Assembly (NCBI GenBank): GCA_902776955.1 | Contig: CACYSG010000045.1 | Coordinates: forward strand, 1-54,244 | DNA from: an uncultured Bacteroidales bacterium | GTDB lineage: Bacteria; Bacteroidota; Bacteroidia; Bacteroidales; Muribaculaceae | Reading direction: 5' to 3' | Length of the DNA: 54,244 bases | Shown: one piece after another, positions 9,118 to 17,097 of the stretch | How positions within the stretch are numbered: position 1 is the first letter of the stretch | Layout of the letters: each line of letters begins with the position of its first letter | Position numbers and translations under genes: made by a program | Notes under the pieces: model-generated | What the model was told of the DNA's origin: nothing | Databases searched by the model: none | The model's input: the letters and a program-made list of their open reading frames with translations, nothing else

Positions 9118-9576
9118 TTAAAAATTGTTCTTGAGCCACAGGGTGTAGTAGCGGGACTCGCCCTCGCCAAAGCCTCCGCCCTCGGTCTTCAGTTTCCATT
9201 TTGACTCGTCCTTCCAGAGTTCAGGGCTCAGCTCTGTGCCACCGATGGTTATTGACTTCACGTAATCCCACATGGGGACAATCCATTCCTCGCGGTACAG
9301 TCCGCTCCACTCATATTCAGCCCATAGAAGCTGATTGGGGGGAATCGTTGCCACCAGATCACTGTCGGCCTCATGATAGACAGCCACGCTGTCATTTTCC
9401 TGAACCGTGTATCCCTTAAAGGAGGAAATCATGATTTCCTTGTAGAAGGTTATCGTGACCGTGTCGGTCGTCATGTTTCGTATGGTATATTCCACCGATG
9501 ACAAGGGGTCACATGACGCGAGCGACATGAGCGTGACAAGGCTTACGACCCAATATATTTTACATTTTTTTTTCAC
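9118..9576 (-). CDS. Hypothetical lipoprotein
   Basis: 152 aa. A Lys-rich N-terminus and hydrophobic segment end in the lipobox LASC (SLASCDPL), so the mature protein would start at about Cys22. The rest is beta-rich and aromatic (YEWSGLYREEWIVPMWDYV) with no family I recognise. A minus-strand -7 box, TATCTTTG (9581-9588), lies directly at the start codon, leaving almost no leader. It is probably the first gene of a pair with the MBL-fold hydrolase. Confidence 0.75.
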   Translation of the reverse strand: MKKKCKIYWVVSLVTLMSLASCDPLSSVEYTIRNMTTDTVTITFYKEIMISSFKGYTVQENDSVAVYHEADSDLVATIPPNQLLWAEYEWSGLYREEWIVPMWDYVKSITIGGTELSPELWKDESKWKLKTEGGGFGEGESRYYTLWLKNNF

Positions 9577-9580
9577 GCTG

Positions 9581-9588
9581 CAAAGATA
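9581..9588 (-). promoter_or_regulatory. -7 box TATCTTTG for the lipoprotein gene
   Basis: A minus-strand TAnnTTTG match immediately upstream of the ATG at 9576. The predicted transcript starts at or within a few nt of the start codon. It is divergent from the promoter at 9667; the two share a GTTTTCG(A/G)TAGT motif upstream of their -7 boxes. Confidence 0.5.
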
Positions 9589-9666
9589 CTACTTTTTTCA
9601 CTACCGAAAACAGTAGTTTTTTTGTCATTTTTTTATACAAAGGTATAGTTTTCGATAGTAAATCAT

Positions 9667-9674
9667 TATATTTG
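9667..9674 (+). promoter_or_regulatory. -7 box TATATTTG for the 742-aa secreted protein
   Basis: A perfect TAnnTTTG about 125 nt before the start codon, giving a long AT-rich leader. No consensus -33 box is seen; GTTTTCG lies 13 bp upstream. Confidence 0.5.
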
Positions 9675-9801
9675 CACATTCGAAATTAATGATTACATTT
9701 AATTTCATCAACTACATTAACCTATCATAATTAACTCGATTAATTATTTGTTTATTATCAACAATATTTTATTCGTATTAATCAACCAAATTTTTAACAT
9801 T

Positions 9802-12030
9802 ATGAAGAAATTATCAGTACTTTTGGTTGCTCTCGCAGTGGCTGTCAGTGCATCGGCAGGCGTCAGCCTGAAGGCACAGCGCACCGTGCGCAGCAACAAG
9901 GTCATCAACACCGAGATGACAAAGTTCAAGGTGAGTGACTTGAAGTCCAAGGCCGACTTCAAGGTGATCAACACCCAGCCCGAGGGCGAGCTCAAGAGCT
10001 ACCTTCGCTCTGGCGAGGCCATCTATGCCAGCGGCAGCTCCATCTATTACGGTGAGCAGTCCAACGGCCGCATGGACATCGTCTTTGGCGAGAACAATGT
10101 GGTTTATCTGAAGAACATCCTCTACAACTGCGGCGCTTTCTTTGGCGACAACTGGGTTGAGGGTACCATCAACGAGGAAGGCACCGAGATCACCGTTCCC
10201 CTGGGACAGTCGATCTACTGGAGCGACAGCTACCAGGCCGACGTAGTTCTAGCATGGGGCTCGACCGCCGTTGCCTATGACGAAGAGGGCAATCCCTACA
10301 TCGAGTTCATCCCCGACACCCGCACCACCGAGGTGGTTTACACCATCGACGGCGAGACCATCACCGGTCCCCAGGGCGTAGCTCCCGTTGAGGATGAGGC
10401 CAACGAGTGGTGGCGCTTTGAGGCTACCGGCCTGAGCTGTTACTGGACTGACGACGACTCGTTCGGCGGCTTCATGGAGTGGGGCACCACCTTCACCGAG
10501 ACCGAGCCGTTCGTTGCTCCCACCGTTATCACTGAGATTCCCGAGGGTTGCGAGATTAACCTGTACTACCGCACCAGCGGTTACATCGCCAACAGCATCT
10601 TCGGCATCATGAACGGTATGACCGACGGCAAGTTCCAAGTTGCCTTCGCCAACGACGGCACCGTTTACATCCAGAATCCCTCATGGTGGCATGACAGCTA
10701 TGGCAGCTGGGTAAAGGGTACCTTTGATCCCGAGACCAACATCATCACCATTCCCGTTGGCCAGTACCTGACCTACAACGAGAGCTATCAGTATGGTATC
10801 CAGCTGATGTGGGGCTATACCGATGTTGTTGAAACTGTAGATGAGGAAGGCAATCCCGCTTACAGTCTGAATTATGCTATTGACGAGCGCGCTACCGAGA
10901 TCCAGTTCATGGTTGATGGTGATTACCTCCACCTGGTTGGCTCTTATGGTGACATCAATGCTGACTTCCCCAACGACTACGTTGCTACGGGTATGATGAC
11001 CGTCTACAGCGACGACCTGAGCATGACTTCTCTCGAGTTCACCAACGTTGAGGATCCCTTCGGCACGATCGTGAACCTCGTTCCCGCCGTTCCCGCCGAT
11101 CCCACCGCTGATGATTGGTACGATGCCGGTAACGAGAACGGTTACACCCGCTTCGACTTCACTCTGCCCACCACCGACGTGGACGGCAACCCCATTGATC
11201 CCGAGTTCATCAGCTACAGCATCTTCACCGATGACGACCAGATCTTCACCTTCGATGCTGCAACCTATGACTACGATCTCACCGAGGATATGACCGAGAT
11301 TCCTTACGACATCTTCAATGGCGGTTATGACTTCGGCACCAACCACGTTTACTTCTACCGCACCAACACTGGTTACAACCCCTTGTTCCAGGATCGTATT
11401 GGTATCCAGGTATTCTACACCATTAATGGTGTGAAGAATGCCTCCAACATCGTTTACTTTGAGGTTGTTCCTCCCACGCCCGCCGTGCCCGCCAACCCGA
11501 CGGCCGACAGCTGGAGTGACTGCGGTGACGAGAGCGGTTACAGCCGCTTCGGCTTCACCCTGCCCACCACCGACGTGGACGGCAACAAGATCGAGCAGAT
11601 GTTCCTGAGCTACAGCATCTATCTGGACAACGACGAGCTCTTCATGTTCCTGGCTGACGACTACTCAGATCTGCCTTACAACATGACCGAGATTCCTTAC
11701 GCTATCTGGAGTGACGGTTGGGACTTCTACAAGGGCGCTGTTTACTTCTATCGCACCAACGAGGGTCAGAACGGCGAGGAGCCTCTGTTCCACCACCAGA
11801 TTGGTATCCAGGTTCACTACACCGTTGACGATATCAAGAACTCGAGCGACATCGTTTACCTCGAAGTCTTCCCCGACACCAAGGTTAACGAGATCAACGC
11901 CGGCAAGACTGTTGCCAACGTACGCTACTTCAACATGGCCGGTCAGGAGATGGCTCAGCCCCAGGGCATGACCATCCAGGTTACCACCTACACCGACGGC
12001 ACCAGCAGCGCCGCTAAGGTTGTGAAGTAA
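9802..12030 (+). CDS. Large secreted protein with two repeated beta-domains and a KVVK C-terminal tail
   Basis: 742 aa from MKKLSVLLVALAVAVSASAG (signal peptide). The N-terminal ~420 residues are acidic and beta-rich. Two copies of a ~110-residue module follow: each opens with (F)TLPTTDVDGN, passes through YSI(F/Y) and DMTEIPY or NMTEIPY, then VYFYRTN and IGIQV(F/H)YT. A proline-rich AVPA(D/N)PTAD linker precedes each. The last ~40 residues (VRYFNMAGQEMAQ ... DGTSSAAKVVK) match the tails of three other proteins here and look like a type IX secretion signal variant (inference). The protein at 46309-47538 is a paralogue with one module. Confidence 0.8.
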   Translation: MKKLSVLLVALAVAVSASAGVSLKAQRTVRSNKVINTEMTKFKVSDLKSKADFKVINTQPEGELKSYLRSGEAIYASGSSIYYGEQSNGRMDIVFGENNVVYLKNILYNCGAFFGDNWVEGTINEEGTEITVPLGQSIYWSDSYQADVVLAWGSTAVAYDEEGNPYIEFIPDTRTTEVVYTIDGETITGPQGVAPVEDEANEWWRFEATGLSCYWTDDDSFGGFMEWGTTFTETEPFVAPTVITEIPEGCEINLYYRTSGYIANSIFGIMNGMTDGKFQVAFANDGTVYIQNPSWWHDSYGSWVKGTFDPETNIITIPVGQYLTYNESYQYGIQLMWGYTDVVETVDEEGNPAYSLNYAIDERATEIQFMVDGDYLHLVGSYGDINADFPNDYVATGMMTVYSDDLSMTSLEFTNVEDPFGTIVNLVPAVPADPTADDWYDAGNENGYTRFDFTLPTTDVDGNPIDPEFISYSIFTDDDQIFTFDAATYDYDLTEDMTEIPYDIFNGGYDFGTNHVYFYRTNTGYNPLFQDRIGIQVFYTINGVKNASNIVYFEVVPPTPAVPANPTADSWSDCGDESGYSRFGFTLPTTDVDGNKIEQMFLSYSIYLDNDELFMFLADDYSDLPYNMTEIPYAIWSDGWDFYKGAVYFYRTNEGQNGEEPLFHHQIGIQVHYTVDDIKNSSDIVYLEVFPDTKVNEINAGKTVANVRYFNMAGQEMAQPQGMTIQVTTYTDGTSSAAKVVK

Positions 12031-12066
12031 AGACACTGGAAGCATCTAGCTTTTAGATGATATTTT

Positions 12067-12102
12067 CAGGCGGCCCGCCAATACGGGTCGCCTGATTTTT
12101 TT
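12067..12102 (+). terminator. Intrinsic terminator after the 742-aa gene
   Basis: Stem CAGGCGgCCCG / CGGGtCGCCTG with a short loop, followed by a run of T (ATTTTTTTATT). Confidence 0.85.
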
Positions 12103-12128
12103 ATTAGGAACGATACGGAAGTTGGCCC

Positions 12129-12186
12129 AAATCCTGCAGGACCAATGCAAATTTCACTAATTCAACTAATTGAATGCGAATTTATT
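12129..12186. repeat. Dispersed repeat copy 2 (inverted relative to 8242-8300)
   Basis: 12144-12186 is the exact reverse complement of 8242-8284; similarity continues less exactly to 12129. Downstream sequence to ~12265 (cgaatttcgcaaattaaac, attacacgaattgcgg) looks like further degenerate members of the same AATTCG-type family. Confidence 0.88.
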
Positions 12187-12297
12187 TATTTTAAACAAAC
12201 TACGAATTTCGCAAATTAAACAAATTGGCATCCGCGTTCAATTACGCCAGATTACACGAATTGCGGCCACGCCAAGGCGAGGCCCTACCTGCCAGCG

Positions 12298-12360
12298 ACC
12301 GGGTACGGTTCTTCTAAGAAAAATGCCTGCATTTTTCGGACTGGAGAACCGCCCCCCGTA
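12298..12360. repeat. Degenerate REP-like palindrome (GGTACGGTTCT...AGAACCGCCCC)
   Basis: Outer arms (G)GGTTCT / AGAACC and inner arms AAAAATGC / GCATTTTT with mismatched centres. It is related to the palindrome at 32139-32196 and to the two perfect copies beside the transposase at 16102-16917. Together with the flanking AATTCG repeats it fills the 12,100-12,450 spacer. Confidence 0.75.
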
Positions 12361-12490
12361 CCCACAAAATACTAGAAAAATTAGATATAATTCGAAATTC
12401 GCATTAGCCCCGCAGGGGTTTGACAGCACTGAGTATAGGCTGGGCCACAACAGCTATATCTTTGATTTTTTTGTTTTTTTTGTTATTCTC

Positions 12491-12520
12491 TTGCCAAAAT
12501 CCAAAAAAATAGTAACTTTG
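12491..12520 (+). promoter_or_regulatory. Promoter for the 338-aa secreted protein
   Basis: TTG (12491-12493), 19 bp, TAACTTTG (12513-12520), a full Bacteroidetes promoter match, about 105 nt before the start codon, with a long T-rich leader. Confidence 0.7.
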
Positions 12521-12625
12521 CATCGTTTTTTTTACAAGAATCAGTGTTTCTTGTTGTAGGATAGATCTAGAAATCTACTTTTATTATTATAGTTTTTTTA
12601 TTAACATTTTATTCATTCATTTATT

Positions 12626-13642
12626 ATGAAGAAATTCTTTACTTTTATTGCTGTTGCCGGTATGGCTCTCGCCGCACAGGCAAATGTTCTGACCGTTGCT
12701 GATCCCGCCAGCGTTGATGATGCATGGTACTCTGGCTATTCGCCCATCTGCGGTCTGTATTGCGACACCTATGGCACTCAGGTTCAGCTCATCTATTCGG
12801 CCGACATGCTTGCTGAGATGGCTGGTAACCAGATCACCCAGGTTCGTTTCTACACCCTGAACGATTTTTATGAGAACAACGGTTACGGTGCTTCTACCGA
12901 TGTTACCGACTACATCAACTTTGAGAATGCCAAGATTCAGCTCTCCCTCAAGGAGGTTGACGAGGCTGGCTTCACCGAGGTTGCTGCCATTACCGGTGCT
13001 ACCATCGTTGCTACCACCGTTCCCGTGAAAGGCGATACCTACCTGACGTTTGAACTTGACGAGCCGTTCACCTACAATGGCGGTAACCTGATGGTTGAGA
13101 CCCTCGTTATCGAGGAGGGCAGCTGGGGTGCTACCTATTTCATTGGCTCGAGCACTGATCCCGTAATGTGCGGCTATTATGACATCGCTGGCGAGGCCGA
13201 CCTGAGCAGCTTCATGCCCAAGACCAGCTTCACCTATGAGGCCGGCACGACTCCCGTTGAGCCCACCGAACTGACCGCCGCTCCCACCTTCAACGGCTAC
13301 ACCACCGACGGTATCCACGCTTACTTCGTTGAGATCGTTCCCACCGAGCCCAGCGTAATCTACTACCGTGTTCAGTATCAGGATGGTGAGTTCACCGATT
13401 GGGCTGTTTATGAGGACATCCTGAGCTTCACCGGTGATGGCAAGTACCGCATTGAGGCTTACGCTGTTGCTGACGGCAAGCTTCCCAGCTACGAGATCGC
13501 TTATGAGTTCGTTGTAAGCCCCGCTACCGGCCTGAGCGAGATGAACGCCGACAAGGCTGTTGCTGGCGTACGCTACTTCAACATGGCTGGTCATACCACC
13601 TACACCGACGGCACCACCAGCACCGCTAAGGTTGTGAAGTAA
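12626..13642 (+). CDS. Secreted protein with shortened C-terminal tail
   Basis: 338 aa. Signal peptide MKKFFTFIAVAGMALAAQA. Residues 20-205 form a beta-rich domain with QVRFYTLNDFY and YINFENAKIQLSL, as in Bacteroidales proteins of unknown function. Residues ~210-300 contain a YYRVQYQDGEFTDW fibronectin/chitobiase-like segment. The end VRYFNMAGHTTYTDGTTSTA..KVVK is the family tail, but 12 residues found between NMAG and TTYTDG in the paralogues are missing in frame. If that tail is a secretion signal, this copy may be impaired. Confidence 0.8.
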   Translation: MKKFFTFIAVAGMALAAQANVLTVADPASVDDAWYSGYSPICGLYCDTYGTQVQLIYSADMLAEMAGNQITQVRFYTLNDFYENNGYGASTDVTDYINFENAKIQLSLKEVDEAGFTEVAAITGATIVATTVPVKGDTYLTFELDEPFTYNGGNLMVETLVIEEGSWGATYFIGSSTDPVMCGYYDIAGEADLSSFMPKTSFTYEAGTTPVEPTELTAAPTFNGYTTDGIHAYFVEIVPTEPSVIYYRVQYQDGEFTDWAVYEDILSFTGDGKYRIEAYAVADGKLPSYEIAYEFVVSPATGLSEMNADKAVAGVRYFNMAGHTTYTDGTTSTAKVVK

Positions 13643-13694
13643 GACTTTAAACCATGAGCTTCAGCCATTAGGCTCAAGCTGATTGATAATTACG

Positions 13695-13722
13695 GCAGGG
13701 ACGCAAAAATTTGCGCCCCTGC
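13695..13722. repeat. Palindrome GCAGGG-CGCAAA...TTTGCG-CCCTGC
   Basis: A near-perfect palindrome after the 338-aa gene, related to the gagacgcaaaa-type palindromes at 46144-46231. It could serve as a terminator, but no T-run follows. Confidence 0.7.
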
Positions 13723-13753
13723 TTGTATATATCAGGCTTATTTTGTAATTTTG
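13723..13753 (+). promoter_or_regulatory. Promoter giving a leaderless or near-leaderless fRMsr transcript
   Basis: TTG (13723-13725), 20 bp, TAATTTTG (13746-13753); the ATG is at 13758, only 4 nt after the -7 box. Transcription should begin at or next to the start codon. Confidence 0.65.
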
Positions 13754-13757
13754 TGGT

Positions 13758-14222
13758 ATGGACAAGAACAAAACTTACGAACTGCTCTTGAAGCAAGTCG
13801 AGAGCCTCATCGAGGGCGAGGATAATCCCGTGGGACAGCTTGCCAATGCCGCGGCCCAGCTCCAGGAGACGATGGGATGGTGGTGGACCGGATTCTATAT
13901 CGTCAAGGGCGACACGCTGCAGCTGGGACCGTTCCAGGGCCCCATCGCATGCTACAACATCAAGCGCGGGCGCGGTGTGTGCGGCACGGCTTGGCAGGAG
14001 AACCGCACTATCGTCGTCCCCGACGTGGAGCAGTTCCCCGGTCACATCGCGTGCAGCAGCCTCTCGCGCAGCGAGATTGTGGTTCCCCTGCGCGACAAGC
14101 AAGGCCAAGTCACCGCCGTGCTCGATATCGACAGCAAGGACCTGGCCACATTTGACGACACCGACGCGCAGTGGCTCGAGCAGATTTGCCGCGTCATCGA
14201 GCGCCACGTCAACCTCCCTTAA
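13758..14222 (+). CDS. msrC: Free methionine-(R)-sulfoxide reductase (GAF domain)
   Basis: 154 aa, one GAF domain covering the protein. It reduces free L-methionine-(R)-sulfoxide in the cytoplasm. The three cysteines characteristic of the family are present: C65 (GPIACYNIKRG), C75 (GVCGTAW) and C99 (PGHIACSSLSRSEIVVP). WWWTGFYIV and the AVLDIDS segment complete the fold. The length matches YebR/fRMsr. It is followed 34 nt later by rarA, so probably an operon of maintenance genes (msrC-rarA-yraN). Confidence 0.9.
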   Translation: MDKNKTYELLLKQVESLIEGEDNPVGQLANAAAQLQETMGWWWTGFYIVKGDTLQLGPFQGPIACYNIKRGRGVCGTAWQENRTIVVPDVEQFPGHIACSSLSRSEIVVPLRDKQGQVTAVLDIDSKDLATFDDTDAQWLEQICRVIERHVNLP

Positions 14223-14256
14223 TTCAAGTTTGCAACGTTAATCCCGAGAACACAGC

Positions 14257-15561
14257 ATGAGCTACGAACCATTAGCCGAGCGCCTGCGGCCACGGTCGCT
14301 CGATGACTACATCGGCCAACGTCACCTCGTGGGCGAGGGTGCGGTGATCCGCCGCATGATCGAGAGCGGCAGCATCTCGTCGTTCATCCTGTGGGGACCT
14401 CCCGGCGTGGGAAAGACCACGCTGGCCCGCATCATTGCCGAGCAGACCCAGGTGCCGTTCTACACCCTCAGTGCGGTGACATCGGGGGTAAAGGACGTGC
14501 GCGAGGTGCTGGACCGTTGCCTGGCCGATGCCCGTAGCGTCTTTTCTAAGGGTCGCCCCATCCTGTTCATCGACGAGATCCACCGCTTCAACAAGTCCCA
14601 GCAGGACTCGTTGCTCGGTGCTGTCGAGCGGGGCACGGTGACGCTCATCGGTGCCACGACCGAGAACCCCTCGTTTGAGGTCATCCGCCCCCTGCTCTCG
14701 CGCGCCCAGGTATACGTGCTCAATCCGCTGGACCGTGACGACCTGCTGCAGCTGCTCGACCACGCCATCAAGACCGACAAAGTGCTCTGCCAGCATGAGG
14801 TCAAGGTCGAGCAGACCGAGGCCCTGCTGCGCTTTGCCGGCGGGGACGCGCGCAAACTGCTCAACATCCTCGACCTCATCCTGCAGTCGCTGCAACCCGG
14901 CGAGCCGATGGTCATCAGCGACGAGATCGTCACCAGCCGCCTGCAGCAGAACCCCCTCGCCTTTGACAAGGGCGGCGAGATGCACTACGACATCATCTCG
15001 GCCTTCATCAAAAGCATACGCGGCAGCGACCCCGACGCGGCGGTCTATTGGCTGGCAAGGCTCATTGCCGGCGGCGAGGACCCGAAGTTCATCGCCCGTC
15101 GCCTGTGCATCCTCGCGGCCGAGGACATCGGCCTGGCCAACCCCAACGCCCTGCTGCTGGCCAACGCGACATTTGACATCATCAACAAGATCGGGTGGCC
15201 CGAGGGACGCATCCCCCTGAGCGAATGCGCCATCTACCTGGCCACCAGCGCCAAGAGCAACAGCGCCTACCTCGCCATCGACGACGCGCTGGCCCTCGTG
15301 AACGAGACGGGCAACGCTCCCGTTCCCCTGCACCTGCGCAACGCCCCGACCGGGCTGATGAAGCAACTGGGATACGGAAAAGATTACCGCTACGCCCACG
15401 ACTTCCCGGGACATTTCGTCATGCAGCAGTACATGCCCGAGGAACTGCACCATCCCCAAATCTGGCACCCCCAGGACAACCCAGCCGAGAATCAGATGAC
15501 TGCACGGCAACAGGCCCGCTGGGGCAAAAATGCAGGGCACGGACCAGAAGAAAATCATTAA
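14257..15561 (+). CDS. rarA: Replication-associated recombination protein A (RarA/MgsA AAA+ ATPase)
   Basis: 434 aa. N-terminal MSYEPLAERLRPRSLDDYIGQ is the typical opening. Walker A GPPGVGKTT is at residues 47-55, Walker B ILFIDEIHRFNKSQQD around 102-117, sensor 1 GATTENPSFEV, and the C-terminal tetramerisation region includes AARRLCILAAEDIGLANP-like sequence and the conserved LRNAPTGLMKQLGYGKDYRY. It acts at stalled replication forks. Length and motifs are normal. Confidence 0.95.
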   Translation: MSYEPLAERLRPRSLDDYIGQRHLVGEGAVIRRMIESGSISSFILWGPPGVGKTTLARIIAEQTQVPFYTLSAVTSGVKDVREVLDRCLADARSVFSKGRPILFIDEIHRFNKSQQDSLLGAVERGTVTLIGATTENPSFEVIRPLLSRAQVYVLNPLDRDDLLQLLDHAIKTDKVLCQHEVKVEQTEALLRFAGGDARKLLNILDLILQSLQPGEPMVISDEIVTSRLQQNPLAFDKGGEMHYDIISAFIKSIRGSDPDAAVYWLARLIAGGEDPKFIARRLCILAAEDIGLANPNALLLANATFDIINKIGWPEGRIPLSECAIYLATSAKSNSAYLAIDDALALVNETGNAPVPLHLRNAPTGLMKQLGYGKDYRYAHDFPGHFVMQQYMPEELHHPQIWHPQDNPAENQMTARQQARWGKNAGHGPEENH

Positions 15562-15594
15562 ACAATCACTTGAAGATACTGGTTGCAAATCGCT

Positions 15595-15978
15595 ATGGCA
15601 CAGACTGCAAAAATCGGTAAAGAAGGAGAAAAAGCCGCTTGTGATTTCCTCATCGCCCGGGGCTATACCGTGCGCGAGACCAACTGGCGCATGGGGCACC
15701 TCGAGATTGACATTGTCGCCCAGGAGCCCGCAGCCAATCGCCTGCACATCATCGAGGTCAAGACCCGCACGGGCGACACCACCCACTACGACCCGATGAA
15801 GGCCATCAACGCCCGCAAGATACGCAATCTGGTTAACGCCGCCAACGGCTACATCAGCCTCTACCGCCTGCCCCTGTCAGTCCAATATGACGTCATGATC
15901 ATCACCGGCATCGCCCCCAACCTCACCATCCACTTCATCCCCAACGCCTTCCAGCCCCCACTCCGCTCCATCCGCTAA
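15595..15978 (+). CDS. yraN: YraN family protein (UPF0102, endonuclease-like)
   Basis: 127 aa from MAQTAKIGKEGE; a TTG four codons upstream is a weaker start. GEKAACDFLIARGY, TNWRMGHLEIDIVAQE and IIEVKTRTG reproduce the nuclease-like E-x-D...E-V-K core of UPF0102. The biological role of the family is not settled. It follows rarA by 33 nt. Confidence 0.88.
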   Translation: MAQTAKIGKEGEKAACDFLIARGYTVRETNWRMGHLEIDIVAQEPAANRLHIIEVKTRTGDTTHYDPMKAINARKIRNLVNAANGYISLYRLPLSVQYDVMIITGIAPNLTIHFIPNAFQPPLRSIR

Positions 15979-16000
15979 CCCCTCGCCCAGAGTCGTCCAA

Positions 16001-16056
16001 AGGGACGGTTCTTTTGGACGAAAAAATCAAATTTTTCGTCCAAAAGAACCGTCCCT
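16001..16056. repeat. REP palindrome, left of the RAYT gene (25-bp perfect arms)
   Basis: Arm 16001-16025 starts AGGGACGGTTCTTTTGGACG and ends in AAAAA. It is exactly complementary to 16032-16056, with a 6-nt loop (ATCAAA). It lies 46 bp from the 3' end of the transposase gene and can also form a terminator-like hairpin. Confidence 0.92.
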
Positions 16057-16101
16057 CCGAACGAAATCATTTTGGGAATGATACGCGGCAACTTTGCCGT
16101 T

Positions 16102-16917
16102 TCACTCGTTCATTTTATCTAATGCATACTTAGCCCTTCGAACAGCAGAATAATCGACACTAAGTATGCGGGCGAGCTGACGCATACCCACACCCGCTAG
16201 TAGAGCACTTTGCATTAGACCTGCTCTATCCGCCTCCTCCATCTTAGGTACATCATCTATGCTCATTCCTTGAGGCAGCATGTCATTTATCTTGTTCAAC
16301 GCGTCATCATTAGATAAACGACGACTGGATAAAATCGGGTTATCATGAGAATATGCCTCATTCACTTTTAGTACCAGTTCACACAACTCATCACGGCTCA
16401 TCCCAGCAAAAGGCACAGAAAATTCACAAATGGATTGCGGAAGCAAATCCCTGCTCAAGTATTCATGCCAACTGCTCCATCGATAATCGTCGGGAGTAGC
16501 AACCATGCCAGCCTCTACTGGATTCTGATGGATATACCGCAACAGCGTTACGAAATAGCCTACATCTTGAACCGGCTCGCTCTTGAATCGTCCTTCAAAA
16601 AGTGGTCCTCTGCGGTCATAATGCTTATTATAGTAACTCACATAGGCTATTCCTATCCGCTTCATCACGGTTCCAATATCCTCAGTGCCCTCTTTAATCA
16701 GCAAGTGCACATGATTCGGCATAAGACAATATGCATAAATCTTGCACCCGGACTCCATCAGCTCACCGTTTTCTTCTTTTGGAGAGACTACCGTTTTTAA
16801 GATTTTCTCAAATTTGAGATAGTCAATCTCTCCATGAAATATTCTATCTCTATTAATACCCCTTATCATCACATGGTATACTCCTGTTACACTTATTTCA
16901 CGACTTCGTCTAGGCAT
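16102..16917 (-). CDS. REP-associated tyrosine transposase (RAYT, Y1_Tnp/TnpA_REP)
   Basis: 271 aa. N-terminal GVYHVMIRGINRDRIFH is the usual opening of the Y1 transposase family. The HUH motif is HVH at residues 69-71 (LMPNHVHLLI), and YVSYYNKHYDRRGPLFEGRF (92-111) carries the conserved tyrosine region and the RxxxLFxGRFK motif. A C-terminal HTH (GMRQLARILSVDYSAVRRAK) is typical of these domesticated enzymes. They cut and join single-stranded REP hairpins. Perfect REP palindromes flank the gene on both sides, so gene and substrate appear intact. Confidence 0.92.
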   Translation of the reverse strand: MPRRSREISVTGVYHVMIRGINRDRIFHGEIDYLKFEKILKTVVSPKEENGELMESGCKIYAYCLMPNHVHLLIKEGTEDIGTVMKRIGIAYVSYYNKHYDRRGPLFEGRFKSEPVQDVGYFVTLLRYIHQNPVEAGMVATPDDYRWSSWHEYLSRDLLPQSICEFSVPFAGMSRDELCELVLKVNEAYSHDNPILSSRRLSNDDALNKINDMLPQGMSIDDVPKMEEADRAGLMQSALLAGVGMRQLARILSVDYSAVRRAKYALDKMNE

Positions 16918-17030
16918 TTTATCTCTCCTTAACTGGTTAATAATTACTAAGTGGCAAAATTACAATTAATAATACTGCAAGACAAATTCTTTAACCAGTT
17001 TTCGCCATGGAGGGACGTTTTTTCGTTCAG

Positions 17031-17087
17031 GGGGACGGTTCTTTTGGACGAAAAATTTGATTTTTTTCGTCCAAAAGAACCGTCCCC
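17031..17087. repeat. REP palindrome, right of the RAYT gene (25-bp perfect arms)
   Basis: Arm 17031-17055 starts GGGGACGGTTCTTTTGGACG; exactly complementary to 17063-17087, with a 7-nt loop. A partial extra arm (AGGGACGTTTTTTCGTTC) precedes it at about 17011-17028. It ends 11 nt before the stop of the hybrid sensor gene, so it may double as that gene's terminator. Confidence 0.92.
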
Positions 17088-17097
17088 TTGGACGAAG

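Noticed and set aside
14272-15786. 504-aa minus-strand ORF opposite rarA
   Set aside because: Shadow of rarA and yraN; they are well-supported and cover the same DNA.
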